NCBI RefSeq assembly: GCF_000497445.1
Contig: NZ_CM002285.1
Coordinates: 987,802-1,051,801, forward strand
Direction of reading: 5' to 3'
DNA: 64,000 bases
Origin: Streptomyces roseochromogenus subsp. oscitans DS 12.976
Lineage (GTDB): Bacteria > Actinomycetota > Actinomycetes > Streptomycetales > Streptomycetaceae
Every line of letters starts with the position of its first letter. Positions within the stretch are counted from its first letter, which is position 1. The notes under the pieces are model-generated. The model worked only from the letters and a program-made list of their open reading frames with translations, searched no databases and had not been told where the DNA came from. This document shows positions 1 to 8,353 of the stretch, piece by piece. A program made the translations under genes and the position numbers.

Positions 1-1076
1 GTGCGGCCGACGCGTCGCGGGCCGCCGCACCGCCCCGGGGCGAGTCCGGCCCCCGGCCGCTCTACATCGGCACCTACACCTCGGTCGACGGCGGCGGCAC
101 CGGTATCGGGCTGGCCTCCTACGCCCAGGGGACCGGCCGGATCACCGGCTCCGGCACGCTCACCGGAGTCCCCGACCCGTCATATCTCGCCGTCCATCCG
201 GACGGCCGCACGCTGTACGCGGTGGACGAGCGCCAGGATGGCGGGGTGACGGCCGTACGCCTCGCCGACCGGCACATCCTCGGCACCCGTGACACGGGCG
301 GCGCGGGCCCCTGCCATCTGTCGGTGCACCCCTGCGGACGCTGGCTGCTGAGCGCGAACTACGGCTCGGGCAGTGTCGCCGTGCATCCGATCGACGCCTC
401 CGGCGCCCTCGGCGAGCGCACCGACCTGGTCACGCACACCACGCCGGCACCGGGTCCGGGTCAGGACGGGCCGCACGCGCACCAGTTCATCACCGCCCCG
501 GACGGCGGCCATGTCCTCGCGGTCGACCTCGGCACCGACACCGTCTACAGCTACCGCCTCGACCAGGCGGACGGCACGCTGACGGAGGTTGCGCAGGCGC
601 ACACCCGGCCCGGGGCGGGACCGCGCCATCTGACGTTCCATCCGGGCGGCCGCCACGCCTATCTGGCCAACGAGGTGGACGACACGGTCGCCGTCTGCGG
701 CTACGACCCGGCCTCCGGCCGGCTGACGATCGGCGAGCCGCAGTCCACGGGCTCGGGCGGCGGCACCAACTACCCGGCGCAGTTCGCGGTGACGGCGGAC
801 GGCGGATACGCCTTCCTGGCCAACCGGGGCGACAACACGCTCGCGCGGTACGCCATCGAGGCCGACGGCGCCCGGCTGCGGCTGCTCGGCACAGTGCCGG
901 TCGGCGGGGACTTCCCGCGGCAGATCGCTCTCTCGCCGGACGGCAGGCTGCTGTTCGCGGCGAACCAGCACTCGGGCACGGTCACGGTCTTCCAGGTGGA
1001 CCGGTCGAGCGGTGAACTCCGGCCAGCCGGTGAGCCGTTCGCCTCACCCGTCGCCGTCTGCGCGCTGCCGCTGTAG
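1..1076 (+). CDS. Lactonase family protein (6-phosphogluconolactonase-like beta-propeller), 5' truncated by window
   Basis: The reading frame is open from the window edge (frame 3) to the TAG at 1074-1076, giving about 357 visible residues. The protein shows repeated beta-propeller blades with the signatures PLYIGTYTS, LAVHPDGRTLYAVDE, HLSVHPCGRWLLSANYGS, HLTFHPGGRHAYLANE and IALSPDGRLLFAANQ, typical of the Pgl/lactonase (PF10282) seven-bladed fold. Members hydrolyse 6-phosphogluconolactone or related lactones; streptomycete copies are often exported, and an Ala/Arg/Pro-rich segment precedes the first blade, so a signal peptide may lie upstream of the window. The start codon is not visible. 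The 3' end overlaps the convergent DUF2470 gene by 33 bases. Confidence 0.85.
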   Translation, partial: AADASRAAAPPRGESGPRPLYIGTYTSVDGGGTGIGLASYAQGTGRITGSGTLTGVPDPSYLAVHPDGRTLYAVDERQDGGVTAVRLADRHILGTRDTGGAGPCHLSVHPCGRWLLSANYGSGSVAVHPIDASGALGERTDLVTHTTPAPGPGQDGPHAHQFITAPDGGHVLAVDLGTDTVYSYRLDQADGTLTEVAQAHTRPGAGPRHLTFHPGGRHAYLANEVDDTVAVCGYDPASGRLTIGEPQSTGSGGGTNYPAQFAVTADGGYAFLANRGDNTLARYAIEADGARLRLLGTVPVGGDFPRQIALSPDGRLLFAANQHSGTVTVFQVDRSSGELRPAGEPFASPVAVCALPL

Positions 1077-1769
1077 GGCGCGAGGACAAGCGGCGGCGCT
1101 GGCCTGGGCCAGCAGGGCGTGCATGCGCTCGGTGAGCTGGGCGACGTCGTCGGCGGGCGTGTGGAAGGGCAGCCGTACGTCGCCGTGGGCGCGGGTGCGC
1201 TCGATGCGCAGGGTCAGTCCGTGCCGGTCGACGGCGAGGGGCAGCACGCGGGTCGCGGCGTGCAGGCTCTCCGGGCGCACCAGGCGGGTCAGCCGCTCGA
1301 CGGCGTCCGGGTGGGCGTCGGCGAGGTGGGTGAGGAGCCGGGCCTCGGCACCGGCGAGCGGGTCGGGCCGTGCGGCGGCGAAGTCGTCGAGGTCGATGAC
1401 CACGGCTCCGGAGGACTGCCGCAGCACCACCCGCGTGGGCTGGAACAGCAGGGTGCCGCCGTCCGGGGCGAACCAGCCGGCCAGGTAGAGCCGGGCCCGG
1501 ATCCGGCCGCGTACCGGTACGGGGGCCACGTCGGCGAACTCCAGCACGGCGGAGGGCTCTTGGCGCGGGGCGCAGACGGCCGCCGTGAACAGGGCGCTGT
1601 CGTCGGGCACCGCCAGCCGTACGGCGCCCTCGCCGGTCACGGTGTGCGCACCGACGTACTCCTCGCGGGCACCGTCCGCGGTCACCGCACACGACCAGGC
1701 GGCGGCCAGCACCGACCGTGCCCGTTCCGCCGCGCCGGGTGCGGCCGTCCAGTCCTGTGTGTCACCCAT
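1044..1769 (-). CDS. DUF2470 domain protein under an iron box
   Basis: A 241-residue protein with a C-terminal DUF2470 domain (HLADAHPDAVERLTRL, then LPLAVDRHGLTLRIERTRAHGDVRLPFHTPADD). DUF2470 is the small domain found at the end of HugZ-like haem oxygenases and split-barrel flavoproteins, so a haem or iron link is likely from the family, although no catalytic residues can be assigned. The ATG at 1767-1769 follows a strong ribosome binding site (TAAGGAGG on the minus strand). A near-perfect iron-regulator box overlaps that site, so repression by DmdR1/IdeR in iron-replete cells is inferred. The TetR gene upstream is on the same strand but separated by the iron box. Confidence 0.8.
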   Translation of the reverse strand: MGDTQDWTAAPGAAERARSVLAAAWSCAVTADGAREEYVGAHTVTGEGAVRLAVPDDSALFTAAVCAPRQEPSAVLEFADVAPVPVRGRIRARLYLAGWFAPDGGTLLFQPTRVVLRQSSGAVVIDLDDFAAARPDPLAGAEARLLTHLADAHPDAVERLTRLVRPESLHAATRVLPLAVDRHGLTLRIERTRAHGDVRLPFHTPADDVAQLTERMHALLAQASAAACPRALQRQRADGDG

Positions 1770-1781
1770 CCCGAGACCTCC

Positions 1782-1800
1782 TTAGGTAAGCCTTGCCTAA
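1782..1800 (-). promoter_or_regulatory. Iron box (DmdR1/IdeR operator)
   Basis: TTAGGTAAGCCTTGCCTAA is a 19-bp dyad agreeing closely with the actinobacterial DmdR1/IdeR consensus TTAGGTTAGGCTAACCTAA. It lies 13 bases upstream of the DUF2470 ATG and overlaps its ribosome binding site, a position suited to repression. Confidence 0.88.
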
Positions 1801-1850
1801 CTTATCGGAGATCAGGGCACACGCCAACCACTCCGCACCGGCGGCAGGAA

Positions 1851-2456
1851 TCAGGCGATGACACCCAACAGCGCCCGCGCACACAGGTCGCGCACCTGCT
1901 CGCGGGTCAACTCGCCGTCGCGCAGCCACTCCAGGCAGACGGCCGTGGTGAAGGCGAGCCAGCCGCGCACGGCCAGCCGGACCTGCGGGGCACCCTCGAA
2001 GGCGGGCCCGAACTCGGGGTCGGCGGCCAGCGCGGCGAGGATCTGCTGCTCCTGGGCGGCCAGGGCCCGCTGGTAGACCCGGCGTACGGCCTGGTCGCCG
2101 GCCGCGTCGGCGCGGTGGAAGGCGCGGAAGCCGTGGGCGTGGGCCTGGACGTAACCGAGGTAGGTGTCGAGGCCGGCGGCGAGCTGCTCGCGCACGGGCA
2201 CGCCGGGCACGGCCGCCGTCATGCGCAGCATCCGCTCGCTCTCGCGCTCGACGACGGCCGCGAAGAAGTCCCGCTTGGTCGGGAAGTAGTGGTACAGCAG
2301 CCCACGGGAGACCCCGGCGATCTCGGCGACCTGCTCGATCCACACGTCGTCGTACGGGCTCTCCGAGAACAGCTTCGCCCCGACCGACAGCAGCTGCTCA
2401 CGGCGTTCCTCGGTGCTGAGCCGGCGCCGGGCTCGCTCCCCCTGGTTCGCGGGCAT
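1851..2456 (-). CDS. TetR family regulator beside CYP102
   Basis: A 201-residue TetR/AcrR regulator. The N-terminal helix-turn-helix reads LLSVGAKLFSESPYDDVWIEQVAEIAGVSRGLLYHYFPTK-like (residues about 22-60) and is followed by an all-helical ligand-binding domain. It is transcribed away from the CYP102-type P450, with 133 bases between the two starts. That intergenic segment contains an imperfect 12-bp inverted repeat, the likely operator. The arrangement recalls the TetR-type repressor Bm3R1 beside CYP102A1 in Bacillus megaterium, so a fatty-acid-like inducer is a reasonable guess. Confidence 0.88.
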   Translation of the reverse strand: MPANQGERARRRLSTEERREQLLSVGAKLFSESPYDDVWIEQVAEIAGVSRGLLYHYFPTKRDFFAAVVERESERMLRMTAAVPGVPVREQLAAGLDTYLGYVQAHAHGFRAFHRADAAGDQAVRRVYQRALAAQEQQILAALAADPEFGPAFEGAPQVRLAVRGWLAFTTAVCLEWLRDGELTREQVRDLCARALLGVIA

Positions 2457-2472
2457 GGCCTCACTTTACTTG

Positions 2473-2522
2473 ACGTGGGTTCAACAAGCGGACCAGACTG
2501 AAACCGGTTATTGAATCCACGT
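2473..2522. promoter_or_regulatory. Inverted repeat between TetR and CYP102 (candidate operator)
   Basis: ACGTGGGTTCAA (2473-2484) and TTGAATCCACGT (2511-2522) are inverted copies with a single mismatch, separated by 26 bases. Just downstream the 12-mer CGCGTGTCACAG occurs twice in direct orientation (2529-2540 and 2542-2553). Both lie in the short divergent promoter region and are candidate binding sites for the adjacent TetR protein. Confidence 0.6.
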
Positions 2523-2589
2523 ACAACACGCGTGTCACAGCCGCGTGTCACAGATTCAACGGTCCGCTGGATCAAGGGAGATCAGCGTC

Positions 2590-4173
2590 ATGGCGGAGAC
2601 CACGGAGACGATGGCGGGGACCACGGAGACCTCGGACACAGGCCTGCCGAAGGGTTTCCGGAGCGCCGAGCAGGGCTGGCCCGAGCTGCACCGCATCCCG
2701 CATCCGCCGCGCCGGCTGCCGCTGCTCGGCGATGTGCTCGGCGCCGACCGGCGCACGCCCGTGCAGGACTCGATGCGCCTCGCTCGCGACCTGGGGCCGA
2801 TCTTCCGGCGGCGGGCCTTCGGCAAGGAGTTCGTGTTCGTGTGGGGCGCGCGGCCGGCCGCGGACCTGGCTGACGAGTCCCGGTTCGCCAAGCACGTCGG
2901 GCTGGGCGTGGCCAATCTGCGTCCGGTCGCCGGGGACGGCCTGTTCACCGCCTACAACCACGAGCCCAACTGGCAGCTGGCGCACGACGTCCTGGCGCCC
3001 GGCTTCAGCCGGGAGGCCATGGCGGGCTACCACGCGATGATGCTGGCGGTCGCCGGGCGGCTGACCGATCGCTGGGACCGTGAGGCAGCGGCCGGGCGCA
3101 CGGTGGACGTGCCCGGGGACATGACCAAGCTGACGCTGGAGACGATCGCGCGGACCGGGTTCGGGCACGACTTCGGCTCCTTCGAACGGGAGCGGCCGCA
3201 CCCCTTCGTCACCGCGATGGTCGGCACGCTCACCTATGCCCAGCGCCTGAACAGCGTGCCCGGGCCGCTGGCCCCGCTGGTGCTGCGCGCCGCCGCCCGG
3301 CGCAACGCGGCCGACCTGGCCTATCTCAACCGCACGGTCGACGACCTGGTCGCGGACCGGCGCCGGTCGGGCCGCGGGGACGGCGACCTGCTGGACCGGA
3401 TGCTGGAGACGGCGCATCCGGAGACGGGCGAGAAGCTGTCGGCGCAGAACGTCCGCAAGCAGGTGATCACGTTCCTGGTCGCGGGCCACGAGACCACCTC
3501 GGGCGCGCTCTCCTTCGCCCTGTACTACCTCGCCCGGCACCCCGAGATCGCCGCCCGGGCCCGCGCCGAGGTGGACCGCGTCTGGGGCGACACCGCACAG
3601 CCGGGCTACGACCAGGTCGCCAAGCTGCGCTATGTCCGCCGGGTGCTGGACGAGTCGCTGCGCCTGTGGCCGACCGCCCCGGCCTTCGCCCGCGAGGCCC
3701 GGCACGACACGGTCCTCGCCGGCGACCATCCGATGCTCCGGGGCGGCTGGGCGCTGGTGCTGACACCGATGCTGCACCGCGACCCCGAGGTGTGGGGCGA
3801 GGACGCCGAGCGGTTCGACCCGGACCGCTTCGACGCGCAGGCCGTACGCTCCCGGCCCGCGCACACCTTCAAGCCGTTCGGCACCGGCGCACGGGCCTGC
3901 ATCGGCCGCCAGTTCGCCCTGCACGAGGCGACGCTGGTCCTCGGCCTGCTGCTGCGCCGCTACGACCTGAAGTCCGACCCCGGATACAGGCTGACGGTCA
4001 CGGAGAGGCTGACCGTGATGCCGGAGGGATTGCGACTGGGGTTGGAACAGCGCCCCATTGGGGGGAACTTGGGGGAGCGACAAGCCACGACGGTCCCGCA
4101 GACGAACGACGGCACATCAAGGCACTTCGAAACGTCAGCGGCCCGCTGTCCAGTGCACCGGCCGGCTGACTGA
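2590..4173 (+). CDS. Cytochrome P450, CYP102 type, haem domain only
   Basis: A 527-residue P450 that follows the CYP102 (BM3) haem domain along nearly its whole length: DESRFAKHVGLGVANLRPVAGDGLFTAYNHEPNW, GYHAMM, DMTKLTLETIARTGFG, the I-helix AGHETTSGALSFALYYL, ExxR in DESLRLWPTAPAF, and the haem loop FGTGARACIG with Cys437 as thiolate ligand. The diflavin reductase normally fused to CYP102 is absent; the protein stops after a roughly 50-residue tail, so it must take electrons from separate ferredoxin or flavodoxin partners. Fatty-acid hydroxylation is inferred from the family. ATG 2590 is preferred because GGGAG precedes it; an upstream ATG at 2545 has no ribosome site. The 3' end overlaps the convergent pentapeptide gene by 39 bases. 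Confidence 0.88.
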   Translation: MAETTETMAGTTETSDTGLPKGFRSAEQGWPELHRIPHPPRRLPLLGDVLGADRRTPVQDSMRLARDLGPIFRRRAFGKEFVFVWGARPAADLADESRFAKHVGLGVANLRPVAGDGLFTAYNHEPNWQLAHDVLAPGFSREAMAGYHAMMLAVAGRLTDRWDREAAAGRTVDVPGDMTKLTLETIARTGFGHDFGSFERERPHPFVTAMVGTLTYAQRLNSVPGPLAPLVLRAAARRNAADLAYLNRTVDDLVADRRRSGRGDGDLLDRMLETAHPETGEKLSAQNVRKQVITFLVAGHETTSGALSFALYYLARHPEIAARARAEVDRVWGDTAQPGYDQVAKLRYVRRVLDESLRLWPTAPAFAREARHDTVLAGDHPMLRGGWALVLTPMLHRDPEVWGEDAERFDPDRFDAQAVRSRPAHTFKPFGTGARACIGRQFALHEATLVLGLLLRRYDLKSDPGYRLTVTERLTVMPEGLRLGLEQRPIGGNLGERQATTVPQTNDGTSRHFETSAARCPVHRPAD

Positions 4174-5013
4174 CCCCGGCAACCGGGTCCCGGCGCTGCC
4201 CCGCGCGGCGTTCAGCTGCGGCTGGGTGAGGAAAAAGGCACCGGTGAGGTCCGCGTCGGTCAGGTCGGCGTCCCGCAGGTCCGCGCCGATCATGTCCGCG
4301 TCGCGCAGATCCGCGCCGGTGAGGTCGGCGGCGATGAGATACGCGCCGCGCAGACTCGCCCCGCGAAGATCGGCGCCCCGGAGCCGGGCGCCGATGAGAT
4401 CCGCGCCCCGGCGGTCCTTGCCCTTCTTGCCGCCCTTTCCGCCGCCGCTGCCGGCACCGGCCCGGGCCAGTTCGCTGGTGCGCAGCAGCAGCACATTGAC
4501 CTGCTGCCGGTGCGCGGCCACGTCCAGCGCGGCCAGCTCCTCGGGGCTCTGCCGGGTCAGCTGCTCGGTCTCCGCCAGCGCCCGCCGCAGGTCGGGATGG
4601 ACGGGGCCGGCGGCGGCCAGGCCGAGCGCCTCGGTCAGGTACCACAGCAGCTCGTGCAGCTGCCGTACGACAGGAAACACGTCGAGCAACCGGCGCGCGT
4701 GCTCCTTCGACGCCGTACGCCAGTCCTGCCCGCCGAAGGTGAGCTGCGAGACCTTCTGTCCGGCGCCGAAGCAGTCGTAGACCGTGCAGCCGCTGAACCC
4801 CTTCTCGCGCAGGTCGGCGTGGATGCCGCAGCGGTGGTCGCCCCGGAGGTTCGGGCACGGCTTCCCGGCGGGCTTGTTCAGCGCGAAGTCGGCGGACGCG
4901 GCGAAGGGCAGGGCGACACAGCACAGCCCGAAGCAGCTCGCACAGTCGCCGCGCAGCTCCGCAGTGTCCTCTGTCTGATCTGGCATATGAGACAGCCTAC
5001 TGGGTCGGCTCAT
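4135..5013 (-). CDS. YkgJ-type cysteine cluster fused to pentapeptide repeats
   Basis: A protein of up to 292 residues (283 if the internal Met at 4986 is used). The N-terminal 100 residues hold CASCFGLCC, then CPNLRGDHRCGIH and GCTVYDC. This spacing matches the YkgJ cysteine-cluster family, which is thought to bind a zinc or iron centre. After a helical middle and a Gly/Lys linker (SGGGKGGKKGKDRR), residues about 200-265 are A(D/N)LxG-type pentapeptide repeats (GADLIGARLRGADLRGASLRG and similar), which fold as a right-handed quadrilateral beta-helix. No enzymatic role can be assigned. It stands alone between two convergent or unrelated genes. Confidence 0.8.
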   Translation of the reverse strand: MSRPSRLSHMPDQTEDTAELRGDCASCFGLCCVALPFAASADFALNKPAGKPCPNLRGDHRCGIHADLREKGFSGCTVYDCFGAGQKVSQLTFGGQDWRTASKEHARRLLDVFPVVRQLHELLWYLTEALGLAAAGPVHPDLRRALAETEQLTRQSPEELAALDVAAHRQQVNVLLLRTSELARAGAGSGGGKGGKKGKDRRGADLIGARLRGADLRGASLRGAYLIAADLTGADLRDADMIGADLRDADLTDADLTGAFFLTQPQLNAARGSAGTRLPGSVSRPVHWTAGR

Positions 5014-5058
5014 CCCGCATACGGCAGGATCGCGCAGGTCAGCGCGGTTAGCGACAGG

Positions 5059-5345
5059 TCAGCGCAGCGCGACCTGTTCGACGGCCTCGAGCACCCGGCC
5101 CGCGCCGTCCTCCCCCGCCATCCGCGCCGCGGCGGCCCGGCTGTACGACTGCTGCCGTACCACCCGGTCGAGCGCCTCGGCGAGCCTGCCGGCCGGCAGG
5201 CCGGTGAACGGAAGGGGGTCGGTGGCGGCGCCGATCGCGGCCGGCCGGGCCGCCCAGAACGGCTGGTCCGCGGTGACCGGCACGGGAACGCCCGGCACCC
5301 CGGCGTGCAGCGCGGCGACCGTGGTGCCCGCTCCGGCGGCGTCAC
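5059..5345 (-). pseudogene. 3' remnant of a glycosyltransferase (MGT/UGT type)
   Basis: The minus frame from about 5345 to the stop at 5059 encodes AGAGTTVAALHAGVPGVPVPVTADQPFWAARPAAIG and continues to VLEAVEQVALR. This is the conserved C-terminal nucleotide-sugar binding end of macrolide-type glycosyltransferases (the GGAGTT...P...DQ.FWA signature). Everything upstream of this motif is missing; the coding sequence instead abuts the end of a MerR regulator remnant. It is a truncated fragment, not a functional enzyme. Confidence 0.7.
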
Positions 5346-5675
5346 CGGGTGCGCTGCACCTCGATGGCCTGTTCGGCGACCGTGGCGAGGCGCTCCAGCC
5401 GGTCCATCTCCTCGCGCAACCGCCGCTGCCGCGACCGCAGATGGTCGAGGGCGTTGGCCTGCGGTCGCGAAGGATGGCGGCGATCTCGTCCAGCGGGAAG
5501 CCCGGTTCCGGTAGAAGAGGATCTGCTGGAGGCGGGGCAGGTCGGCGTCGCCGTAGGAACGGTAGCCGGCGCGGCTGCGAACGCCGGGCGAGAGCAGCCC
5601 TGCCTTGTCGTGGTGGTGCAGCGTCCGCACGGTCACCCCCGCGAACGCCGCCACCTGCCCCACCGAGTAGCCCAT
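5342..5675 (-). pseudogene. MerR/TipA-type regulator with two frameshifts
   Basis: From ATG 5675 the protein begins MGYSVGQVAAFAGVTVRT and runs through LQQILFYRN, a clean MerR DNA-binding domain. The expected continuation GFPLDEIAAILRDR appears in a second frame, and the coiled-coil end QANALDHLRSRQRRLREEMDRLERLATVAEQAIEVQRTR followed by TGA (5342-5344) appears in a third. Two small indels at about 5490-5512 and 5455-5475 therefore break the gene. Only one ordinary MerR dimerisation helix and no TipAS drug domain follows. The two shifts could in principle be sequencing errors, but the directly fused glycosyltransferase fragment indicates real decay. Confidence 0.75.
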
Positions 5676-5752
5676 GTACCTGCCCTTTCGTCCGTTGCCA
5701 GCCTCAAGCCTGACGTAAGGGGAGCGCCAACTCGGCGCGGCCGCCTGCCGGG

Positions 5753-6496
5753 TCAGCGGGTGAAGACCTCGAAGGCCACCGCCGGTATGCCGCCGAAGCG
5801 TTCGGCGGTGGCGGTGGTCCGCGTGGTCAGGAACGCGCGGGCGTAGGTCTCGGGGTCCTGGTCGGTCAGCGCCTCAAGGTAGCTGCGGTGTTCGAGCAGC
5901 GAGCGCACCGCCCGCTCCAGGCCGGGTCGCGCGTCGACGGCGTGGGTGGGCCGGCTGGAGCCGGCGACGGCCACCCAGCGGACGCCGCCGAAGGGTTCGA
6001 GGCCCTGATCGGTGAGTTCCGGGAAGATCCACCGGTTGCCGGCGTCCGCGGCGGCGTCCAGGGTGGCACGGCCGACGGCGACGTGGTCCGGGGTGTTCCA
6101 GGAGGCGTCGCCCCAGGTGTCGCGGTGGTTGAGGGTGAGGACGAGTTCGGGCCGGTGGCGGCGGATCGCGGCGGCGATGTCCCGGCGCAGCGCGGTGCCG
6201 TACTCGATCACCCCGTCCCGGTGCCCCAGGAACTCCACGGTGGTGACGCCGACGACGGCCGCGCCGGCCCGCTGCTCACGCTCGCGCAGCGGGCCGCAGG
6301 TGGCGGGGTCGAGGCTGTCGATGCCGGCCTCGCCACGGGTCGCCAGCACATAGGCGACCTCGCGGCCGGCGTCGGTCCAGGCCGCGATGGCCGCGGAGCA
6401 GCCGTATTCGAGATCGTCGGGGTGGGCCACCACGGCGAGGGCGCGCTGCCAGTCCTCGGGCAGGGGCTGGAGCTGAGTGATCTGTGGATCAGTCAT
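5753..6496 (-). CDS. PIG-L family deacetylase
   Basis: A 247-residue LmbE/PIG-L protein. The zinc-binding motif AHPDDLEYG is at residues 24-32, followed by ATRGEAG, the H-R-D-G segment FLGHRDG, and the later HRDTWGD...TPDHVAVG, which supplies the third metal ligand. Family members remove N-acetyl groups from GlcNAc conjugates (mycothiol MshB, Mca, GlcNAc-PI, antibiotic precursors). The length and sequence fit the general streptomycete PIG-L set rather than MshB specifically. The gene stands alone, between the MerR remnant and the S33 peptidase. Confidence 0.85.
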   Translation of the reverse strand: MTDPQITQLQPLPEDWQRALAVVAHPDDLEYGCSAAIAAWTDAGREVAYVLATRGEAGIDSLDPATCGPLREREQRAGAAVVGVTTVEFLGHRDGVIEYGTALRRDIAAAIRRHRPELVLTLNHRDTWGDASWNTPDHVAVGRATLDAAADAGNRWIFPELTDQGLEPFGGVRWVAVAGSSRPTHAVDARPGLERAVRSLLEHRSYLEALTDQDPETYARAFLTTRTTATAERFGGIPAVAFEVFTR

Positions 6497-6605
6497 GCGC
6501 CGCAGACTATTCGCTCCGCGGGGAGTGCCGAATGAGGCGACGATCGGCGGAGCCGCACATCAGCACAGCCCCGCGCCCCTCCGGGAGCGCTGCGCGCCCC
6601 CGGCC

Positions 6606-7907
6606 TCACACCTCGTCGCGTGCCATCGCCAGCAGCCGGTCCAGTACCCGCGGCGCGCCCGCGCGCAGGCCATCGTGCTCGAACTCGTCGGTGACCCAGG
6701 TGCGCAGGCCGCGGATCGCGCGGGCGGTCTCCAGCGAGTGTGCGGTGTCGACGTACATGTCGTCGTGGTAGACGGCCGCCACCACCGGGACCTCGTTGGC
6801 GGCGAGGCGGGCGGGGTCGTAGAGGGACTGCCAGTCGGTGCGGGCGGCGAGCAGGTCGGCGGTCTCGCGCAGCGGGCGCAGGGCAGGGTCCGCCTCGAAC
6901 ATCCAGGGGTGGATCGTCTCGCCGGTGAAGATCACCGGGCCGTCGCCCGTGAGGGCCTTCGCCGCGTCGAACTGCGGGTACTCGGCGCGGACCCGTTCGG
7001 CGGCCCAGGCGGTGGGGCGGGCGTCCTGGCCGTAGATCGCCTCGTGGACGAGCGCGTAGAGGGGGTGACCGGCGTACGACAGCAGGGACTGGGCCTGCTC
7101 CTGGAAGGCGTCGGACAGGTCAAGGCCGCCCGGTGTGCGCACGAGGGCGTCCTCCAGGAGGTGGTGCAGCCGGTGGCTGCCGTCGCTCGTGCCGAGCATC
7201 AGGCCCAGGGACTGGAACGCCTCGACGGTGAACCGGTAACCGTTCGGCAGGACCACGTCATGGGTGAGGAGGTGGTCGGCGATACGGCGGGCCCGCTCGA
7301 CGTCCTGCGGATAGCGGGCGTAGTGCGCGGTGACCTTGCGTTCGATGCGCGGGTAGGCCGAGCGGTAGACGTCGTCGGCGTGGGCGTGCAGGGAGGGCAG
7401 GCCGCCGGTGATGACGGCGGTGTCCAGGCCCTCGGGGGCGAGCGAGAGGTACGACACCGCGCAGAAGCCGCCGAAGCTCTGGCCGAGCACGGTCCATGGC
7501 GCGCCGCCGGTGACCTCGGCGCGGATGGCCTCGCAGTCCCGGACGATGGAGTCGGCACGGAAGCGGGTGAGGTAGTCGGCCTGCTCGGCGGGACCGCCGC
7601 GCAGGGGGAGCGTCTGCCGGGTGGCGGGCGTGGAGCTGCCGGTGCCGCGCTGGTCGAGGAGCAGGACGCGGTAGTCCCTCAGCGCCCGGTCGAGCCAGGC
7701 CTGACGTCCGACGAAACGATTCGCCCCGAAGCCGGGCCCGCCCTGGAGGTACAGCAGCCACGGCAGCTCCTGCCCGGCCTTGTCGCTCGCGACCGCCTCG
7801 CGGGCGTACAGCTCGATCGTCTCGCCGTCCGGGGCGGCGTGGTCGAGGGGCACGGTGAAGCGGCGGTCGGTGAGGATGACGCCGGGCTGGCGGTAGCTGA
7901 GGCTCAA
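6606..7907 (-). CDS. Alpha/beta hydrolase, prolyl aminopeptidase-like (S33)
   Basis: A 433-residue alpha/beta hydrolase. It shows the oxyanion element LQGGPGFG, the strand LLLDQRGTGSS, the nucleophile elbow GQSFGG (Ser144 from the chosen start) and a terminal DEFEHDGLR segment with the likely catalytic His. The long helical lid and these motifs match proline iminopeptidase family S33, enzymes that release N-terminal proline or related residues from peptides. The TTG at 7905-7907 is chosen because AGGAG lies about six bases upstream; an in-frame ATG at 7952 has no comparable site and adds 15 low-complexity residues. It is presumably cytoplasmic. Confidence 0.82.
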   Translation of the reverse strand: MSLSYRQPGVILTDRRFTVPLDHAAPDGETIELYAREAVASDKAGQELPWLLYLQGGPGFGANRFVGRQAWLDRALRDYRVLLLDQRGTGSSTPATRQTLPLRGGPAEQADYLTRFRADSIVRDCEAIRAEVTGGAPWTVLGQSFGGFCAVSYLSLAPEGLDTAVITGGLPSLHAHADDVYRSAYPRIERKVTAHYARYPQDVERARRIADHLLTHDVVLPNGYRFTVEAFQSLGLMLGTSDGSHRLHHLLEDALVRTPGGLDLSDAFQEQAQSLLSYAGHPLYALVHEAIYGQDARPTAWAAERVRAEYPQFDAAKALTGDGPVIFTGETIHPWMFEADPALRPLRETADLLAARTDWQSLYDPARLAANEVPVVAAVYHDDMYVDTAHSLETARAIRGLRTWVTDEFEHDGLRAGAPRVLDRLLAMARDEV

Positions 7908-8045
7908 CGGGTCTCCTGGGACGTAGGGGACGGGCGGATCCCAGTTCAGCACATGACCGGGCGCGCGCCGAGCCCCGGGATCATGGTTTGTTACTGAACT
8001 TCCGGTCAGCGCCCGGATCGGCGTGACATCCGGTCAGGGCCCGGC

Positions 8046-8124
8046 TCAGCGTGCGGCGAGGCTGGACCGGCGCACCACCAGCTCCGGCTGGAGCACCACC
8101 CGGCGGTGCTCGAGGGTCACGACA
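8046..8124 (-). pseudogene. C-terminal fragment of a LacI-type regulator
   Basis: The minus strand reads TLEHRRVVLQPELVVRRSSLAAR followed by TGA at 8046-8048. This is the usual ending of LacI/PurR-family sugar regulators (a terminal PELVVRRS-like strand). No other part of the regulator is present; 8117 onward is a different remnant. Confidence 0.55.
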
Positions 8125-8353
8125 GGCCGTTCTTCTGGAACGAGTTGTTGTTGACGAGCCCGTCGTACGACACGAAGTACAGGGCCCGGGGATCGAGGAG
8201 GGTACGGCCGAGGAGGGTGGCCCCGGGGGGGAGAGCGAACCCGCTTCCAGCGGCGGTCATGACAGGTAGAACACCTCCGTGAGCGGTTTCATGACCTCCG
8301 GAGCGGATCGCCGAGGCGTGCCGGGCGGTCGGGGCAGCCGGTGCCGGTGACAC
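8117..8353 (-). pseudogene. Unassigned protein C-terminal remnant
   Basis: A 78-codon minus frame whose last 40 residues (GFALPPGATLLGRTLLDPRALYFVSYDGLVNNNSFQKNGLS) look like genuine protein sequence. They resemble the tail of a secreted carbohydrate-related protein, but I cannot name the family. The N-terminal half is composition-driven. It overlaps the 5' edge of the rhamnulokinase-like remnant on the other strand. Most likely a decay product of the same sugar locus. Confidence 0.3.

Noticed and set aside
2572..4083. A 503-codon open frame antisense to the P450
   Set aside because: Composition and lack of motifs show it to be a shadow of the high-GC P450 frame.
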